Source: Nonomuraea pusilla (GTDB lineage: Bacteria; Actinomycetota; Actinomycetes; Streptosporangiales; Streptosporangiaceae). From it: a DNA stretch of 64,000 nucleotides. Location: positions 186,001 to 250,000 of the forward strand of contig NZ_FOBF01000003.1 of assembly GCF_900109355.1 (NCBI RefSeq), given 5' to 3'. The notes beneath the pieces are model-generated. The model saw nothing but the letters and a program-made list of their open reading frames with translations. It ran no database searches and was not told where the DNA came from. The position numbers and the translations under genes were made by a program. Numbering within the stretch: the first letter of the stretch is position 1; the number at the start of each line of letters is the position of its first letter. Positions 60,292-64,000 of this stretch are shown piece after piece.

Positions 60292-63200
60292 GTGTCAGTG
60301 TCCGAGCGGATGAAAGGGTTACGGGGGTTCCAGGTGTCGCAGATGGAGAACGTCGTCGGAGACCGGGTGCTGATCGCCGTGCAGGCGGTCAACATCTCGC
60401 GGCTGTCGACCCATCCGGTGCCCACCGTGCCCGGCACCCTGATCGTCGTCGCGGGCGCGGGCCCGAAGGACTCCAACGGCGCGGGTAAGTCGTCGTTCAT
60501 CGCCTCGATCACGGCGCTGCTCGGCGACGAGCAGTGGCGGTTCGCGTCCGGCGCGAAGGCCGTGGCCGAGCTGCTGTTCAACGCCGAGCTGGCGAGCGGC
60601 GCGGGCGCCCGGCAGTGGGCGAGCGCCGACCACGGCTACATCGTCGGCGTGTTCGCGCCCCCAGGGCTCGACGACCCCCTCCTGCCCGCCGCCGAGGCCG
60701 ACGCCGAGTCCGACGCCGCCCCCGAGGCCGGCGAGGGCGTCGCCGAGGAAGGGGGCGAGCTGTTCGACGTCCCCGACACCTCGCGCGGCGCGCTCACCGT
60801 CTGGCTCAGGGTGAACCAGGAGGCGCCGCACCTGGAGATCCGGTGGCGGCCCGGCGTGCACCTGGCGGCGGCGCCGTCCGAGGCCGAGCGGGTGGCGCGG
60901 GCCGACGAGACGTGGGCGTCGCTGCCGCGCTCCGCGGGCCGCCGCGACGTCGTGGCCCGCGACCTGACCAGGGTCCTCTACGGCGACAGGGTCAGGTGCG
61001 TGTCGTTCCTGTCCACGTCCGTGCGGAGCAAGGTCGCCACGAACCTGCTGTCGCAGCCGCTCAACGAGATCTCCCCCGAGCGGGTCTTCGAGGCCATCGC
61101 CGCCCTCACCGGCCTCGACGCCGAACTGGAGCAGGAGCGCGAGGCCCGCCGCGACGAGCACGCCAAGCGGGTGCGCGCCGCCGAGGCGGCCGACCGGCTG
61201 GCGGAGTTCGAGTCCGAGTCGAAGGCGCTGCTGGCCACGTTCGACCGGCGCGACGAGGCGCGGGTGCGGCTGGCCGAGGCGCTGCGCTGCTGGCGCGGCA
61301 GGCAGGCGCGCAAGCTCGCCGACGCCGCCGGCCGCGACGAGCTGCTCGCCGCCGAGCTGGAGCGGCACGGCGCGGCCGGCGAGGCGGCGGCCGAGGCGGT
61401 CACCGTCGTCAAGGCCGAGATCGCCACGCTGAAGGACGACACGCTCGACCGGCAGGTGGCGCAGGCCCGTAAGGAGCTGGCCGCGCTCCAGGCGCGGGCC
61501 GCCAGGCTCGACGCCGACCGGGCCGTGGCCGAGAACTCCGCCGACGAGTTGCGGGGCATGATCCCCGGGCTGGAGGAGGCCCGCAGGTTCTCCGACGGGC
61601 GCGACGTCCCCACCGCCGAGCGCGAGCTGCGGGAGGCGGGCCTGCGGCTCAACCAGGCGCTGAAGGCGCTCGGGGTGGCCGACCAGGAGGTGGCCTCGGC
61701 GCAGGCCGCCCTCGACGACGCCGAGGGCGGCCCCGCCGCCGCCCAGCTCGACGCCCTCGCCGCGGCGGGCGTCGGCGCCACCGGCCTGCTCGACGCGCTC
61801 GACGTGGCCGAGCAGGCCCGCGACGCCGCCGGCCTCGGCACGCTGCGCGGCTGGCCCCACGAGCACGCCGTGATCGTCGACGCCGGGCGGCTCGACGACG
61901 CCGCGCGGGCCCTCGCGGCGCTGCCGGGGTCGGTGCTGGTGAGCGCCGCCGGGGTGAGCGTGGTGGGGGCGTTCGACGGCGTCGCCACCGGGCGCGAGGC
62001 CCGCATCAAGGCCGCCGAGCAGCGGCTCAACCGGGCCCGCGACGTGCAGGAGTCCGCCGCGCAGGCCGTGCGCGACGAGGAGGAGGCCGTCGCGCAGGCG
62101 CAGCGGCGGCTGGAGGGCGCCAGGGCCGGCGTGCGGCTGGCCGAACTGGAGGAGAAGCTGGCCGGTCGCCGCGCCAGGCTGGCCGAGCTGAACGACGCCG
62201 TCGCCGAGGTCGCGCCCAAGGTCGCCGAAGCCGAACGGCAGGCCGCAGCGCTCGACTTCCGGGCCCGTACGCGTGACATGGAGATCGAGCGGCTGGAGGG
62301 GCGGCGGCAGCGGCATGAGGCCGAGCGGGCGCAGGCCCGCGAGCAGGAGGCCAAGGTCGCCGCCGAACGCGAGGCGCTCAAGCTCGACGCGCTCGCCGCC
62401 GACTGGGGCGGCACCGTCGAGACCGCACGCGAGTGGATGCGCGCCCTGCCCGAGGAGGAGCGTCCGCGCACCGCCGACGAGTGGTGGCGCCTCGGCGAGC
62501 GCCACCTCGACCAGGCGCTGCGCGACACCTTCCCCGAGGACGACGCCGAGATCCCCGAGGAGCTGCGGTTCCTGCTGACCGAGCGGGGCGGCAGCACCGC
62601 GCGCGAGCAGGCCACGTTCTCCGCGGTCTGCGGCTCCCTCGCCTCCTACCTGCGCGGGCAGGAGGAGTACGAACGCCACCAGCGGCGGCAGATCGAGGCG
62701 CAGGTCGTCTCCAGGCAGCGCGACCTCGCCGCCGCGGCCAGGGGCGCCGAGGAGGCCGCGCAGTCCACGGCGGTGCACCGGGCGGCGCTCACGGCGGCGA
62801 TCAAGGCCAGGCTCACCCGGGTGGCCGAGGAGTTCGACCGGCTCGACACCTCCTACGGCGGCTACGGCGCCACGCTGGAGTTCCCCCTGCCGCCCGCGCC
62901 GGCCGACCCCGAACAGCGCTGGCAGTGGCGGGTCACGCCCAAGTGGCGGCGCGGCGAGGGGCAGGGGTTCGTGCCGTACAACCGGCGGGCCAACACCGCC
63001 CTCATGGACGAGAAGGCGGTCAAACTGGTGTGCGCCGCGGCCATCGCCTCGTCCGGCGGCGGGCACCTGTGCCTGGTGCTCGACGAGCTGGGCCGCAACC
63101 TCGGCAAGGAGCACCGCAGGGAGGCCGTCGCGCTGTTCAGGCGCATCGGCGAGACCTACGGCATCACCGTGATCGGCGCGCTGCAGGACGACATGGAGCC

Positions 63201-63363
63201 GTACGCGATCGACGCCTGCGGGCAGTACGTCAAGCTGCGGCGCTCGTCCGACGCGATGCCGTACAACGAGCCGCCCGTGATCGTGGGGCACGACCATCAC
63301 GCCGAACGGGTGCGCGCCCTCGCGGCGTACGTCGACAGGAGCCCGGCGCCCGCCGCCCCCTGA
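60292..63363 (+). CDS. SMC-like (MukB/JetC-like) coiled-coil ATPase
   Basis: 1023 residues. Walker A at residues ~55-68 (GPKDSNGAGKSS, K66), N-terminal ATPase half to about 260, coiled coil 1 (~265-480), a globular hinge-like block (~480-565, AAAGVGATGLLDALDVAEQ), coiled coil 2 (~570-800), and the C-terminal ATPase half with Walker B CLVLDELGRNLGKEHRR (~927-943). Where SMC proteins have LSGGEKA, this one reads TALMDEKA (LMDEKA at 904-909); only EKA is kept. Start uncertain: GTG 60292, ATG 60310 or ATG 60343. It should form a ring with the two preceding proteins. No JetD nuclease follows. Confidence 0.85.
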   Translation: MSVSERMKGLRGFQVSQMENVVGDRVLIAVQAVNISRLSTHPVPTVPGTLIVVAGAGPKDSNGAGKSSFIASITALLGDEQWRFASGAKAVAELLFNAELASGAGARQWASADHGYIVGVFAPPGLDDPLLPAAEADAESDAAPEAGEGVAEEGGELFDVPDTSRGALTVWLRVNQEAPHLEIRWRPGVHLAAAPSEAERVARADETWASLPRSAGRRDVVARDLTRVLYGDRVRCVSFLSTSVRSKVATNLLSQPLNEISPERVFEAIAALTGLDAELEQEREARRDEHAKRVRAAEAADRLAEFESESKALLATFDRRDEARVRLAEALRCWRGRQARKLADAAGRDELLAAELERHGAAGEAAAEAVTVVKAEIATLKDDTLDRQVAQARKELAALQARAARLDADRAVAENSADELRGMIPGLEEARRFSDGRDVPTAERELREAGLRLNQALKALGVADQEVASAQAALDDAEGGPAAAQLDALAAAGVGATGLLDALDVAEQARDAAGLGTLRGWPHEHAVIVDAGRLDDAARALAALPGSVLVSAAGVSVVGAFDGVATGREARIKAAEQRLNRARDVQESAAQAVRDEEEAVAQAQRRLEGARAGVRLAELEEKLAGRRARLAELNDAVAEVAPKVAEAERQAAALDFRARTRDMEIERLEGRRQRHEAERAQAREQEAKVAAEREALKLDALAADWGGTVETAREWMRALPEEERPRTADEWWRLGERHLDQALRDTFPEDDAEIPEELRFLLTERGGSTAREQATFSAVCGSLASYLRGQEEYERHQRRQIEAQVVSRQRDLAAAARGAEEAAQSTAVHRAALTAAIKARLTRVAEEFDRLDTSYGGYGATLEFPLPPAPADPEQRWQWRVTPKWRRGEGQGFVPYNRRANTALMDEKAVKLVCAAAIASSGGGHLCLVLDELGRNLGKEHRREAVALFRRIGETYGITVIGALQDDMEPYAIDACGQYVKLRRSSDAMPYNEPPVIVGHDHHAERVRALAAYVDRSPAPAAP

Positions 63364-63405
63364 CGCGCGGCGCCCGTTCCGCCTGCCTGCTCCGCCTGCG
63401 CCCGC

Positions 63406-64000
63406 TCAGAAGAAGCGGCGCAGGCGGAACGGGCGCACCACCAGCGGCGCCGCCGCCCGGCCCACCACCCGCGTCCTCCTGATGCGGGAGACCTTCCTCA
63501 TGGTCGCCTTCACGCACCTGAGGAGGACCGGGTGGTAGCCGGGCAGGGCGTAGTACGAGATGACGACGCCCTTGCGCCCCAGCCCGCGCTTCGACAGGCC
63601 GAGCCCCACCTCCCGGTAGAGCCGCCGCGAGCCCTTCAGGGTGAACGCGGTCGAGCCGATGATCGCGTGGTTGGCCTGGGTGGGGCAGTGGACGAAGATC
63701 CGGACGACGTCGTTCTGCTGCGGCCGCCTCGGCACGACCCGCAACGACGTCACCCGCTTCCACCACGGCTTCACCTTCTGCTTCTTGCCGCTCTTGCTGC
63801 TGCTACTGGTGGTTTTGGAGGTCTTGGAGGTGTTGGTGGCTTTCGTACCGCCGGTGGCCGTGGGCGCCGGTTCAGGCGTGGGGGTGGCGCCGACGGGGCC
63901 TGGAGCCACAGCGACGGCACGCCAGGCCCTCCCACGCGGGACGTCCGCCCCCACCGGCAGAGACCGGCCTCCCTCAACCGTGACGCGCGCCTCCACCGGC
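63406..64000 (-). CDS. Probable secreted/surface protein, C-terminal part (5' end outside window)
   Basis: The frame is open to the right edge; GTG 63996 is in frame, but the sequence after it (EARVTVEGGRSLPVGADV) looks internal, so the true start is probably beyond. A Thr/Ser/Lys-rich linker (TPTPEPAPTATGG, KTSKTTSSSSKSGKK) leads to a C-terminal domain of about 110 residues with a beta-sandwich look (LRVVPRRPQQNDVVRIFVHC, GYHPVLLRCV) resembling extracellular repeat domains of actinomycete surface proteins. It ends in a basic RPFRLRRFF. No family assigned; convergent with the SMC gene, 42 nt apart. Confidence 0.65.
   Translation of the reverse strand, partial: PVEARVTVEGGRSLPVGADVPRGRAWRAVAVAPGPVGATPTPEPAPTATGGTKATNTSKTSKTTSSSSKSGKKQKVKPWWKRVTSLRVVPRRPQQNDVVRIFVHCPTQANHAIIGSTAFTLKGSRRLYREVGLGLSKRGLGRKGVVISYYALPGYHPVLLRCVKATMRKVSRIRRTRVVGRAAAPLVVRPFRLRRFF

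Noticed and set aside
60319..63300. 993-codon minus-strand frame opposite the SMC gene
   Set aside because: No recognisable domain; the SMC frame has Walker motifs and coiled coils, so this is a shadow.

Overview
The window is a chromosomal stretch of a very GC-rich actinomycete, probably a Streptosporangiales member (Nonomuraea/Streptosporangium-like). This is inferred from codon use, the many GTG starts, the many TetR, LysR, LuxR and XRE/DUF5753 regulators, the Ser/Thr kinases with proline-rich juxtamembrane linkers, and the conserved MoxR-DUF58-transglutaminase cell-envelope cluster. I saw no tRNA, rRNA, CRISPR array, insertion sequence or phage gene. Gene density is high. Many genes overlap the next by ATGA, GTGA, TGATG or TAGTG, so translational coupling is the normal state here.

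Layout. 1-2.1 kb: the end of a membrane Ser/Thr kinase with a secreted SapA-like sensor domain, then two related terminator hairpins. 2.2-9.6 kb: a five-gene operon (TetR, acyl-CoA carboxylase beta, biotin subunit, enoyl-CoA hydratase, AtuA-like) in which every junction is a 4-nt overlap; it resembles acyclic-terpene/branched acyl-CoA catabolism. 9.6-14.1 kb: ROK kinase, GNAT, aminoglycoside-phosphotransferase-like kinase, and an XRE/DUF5753 regulator flanked by two small proteins and AATT-centred palindromes. 14.1-20 kb (minus): two-component system, GT2-GtrA polyprenyl-sugar synthase, GT39 transferase and a TetR. 20-25.7 kb: FAD oxidoreductase, then a LysR/YeiH pair next to psuG-psuK. 25.7-33.4 kb: a repeat-rich protein with a sigma-region-4-like helix-turn-helix, a LuxR/AAA regulator coupled to a LysR, a degenerate SDR and a GNAT.

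32.9-39.7 kb: a leucine/isovalerate catabolic operon (MCC beta, MCC alpha, HMG-CoA lyase, acyl-CoA dehydrogenase) with a divergent TetR. 39.7-45.2 kb: DUF4291, a PadR-ABC exporter operon, and a single-chain alpha/beta 2-oxoacid dehydrogenase E1, which could supply branched-chain acyl-CoA to the neighbouring pathway. 45.2-51.2 kb: a second Ser/Thr kinase, an M50-like membrane protease, amidohydrolase-SnoaL-like-CorA, and an AlkZ-like protein carrying a collagen-like insert. 51.4-57.7 kb (minus): FN3/SH3 propeller protein, MoxR, DUF58 and a TgpA-like protein whose transglutaminase triad is lost. 57.8-63.4 kb: a three-gene cassette that I read as a kleisin-like, a KITE-like and an SMC-like ATPase protein, i.e. 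a MukFEB/Wadjet-type condensin without a JetD nuclease. 63.4-64 kb: the end of a secreted or surface protein.

The most interesting candidate system is the SMC cassette. Next come the transglutaminase pseudoenzyme, the self-overlapping LysR boxes, and the terpene-type operon with its repeat-built start codon.
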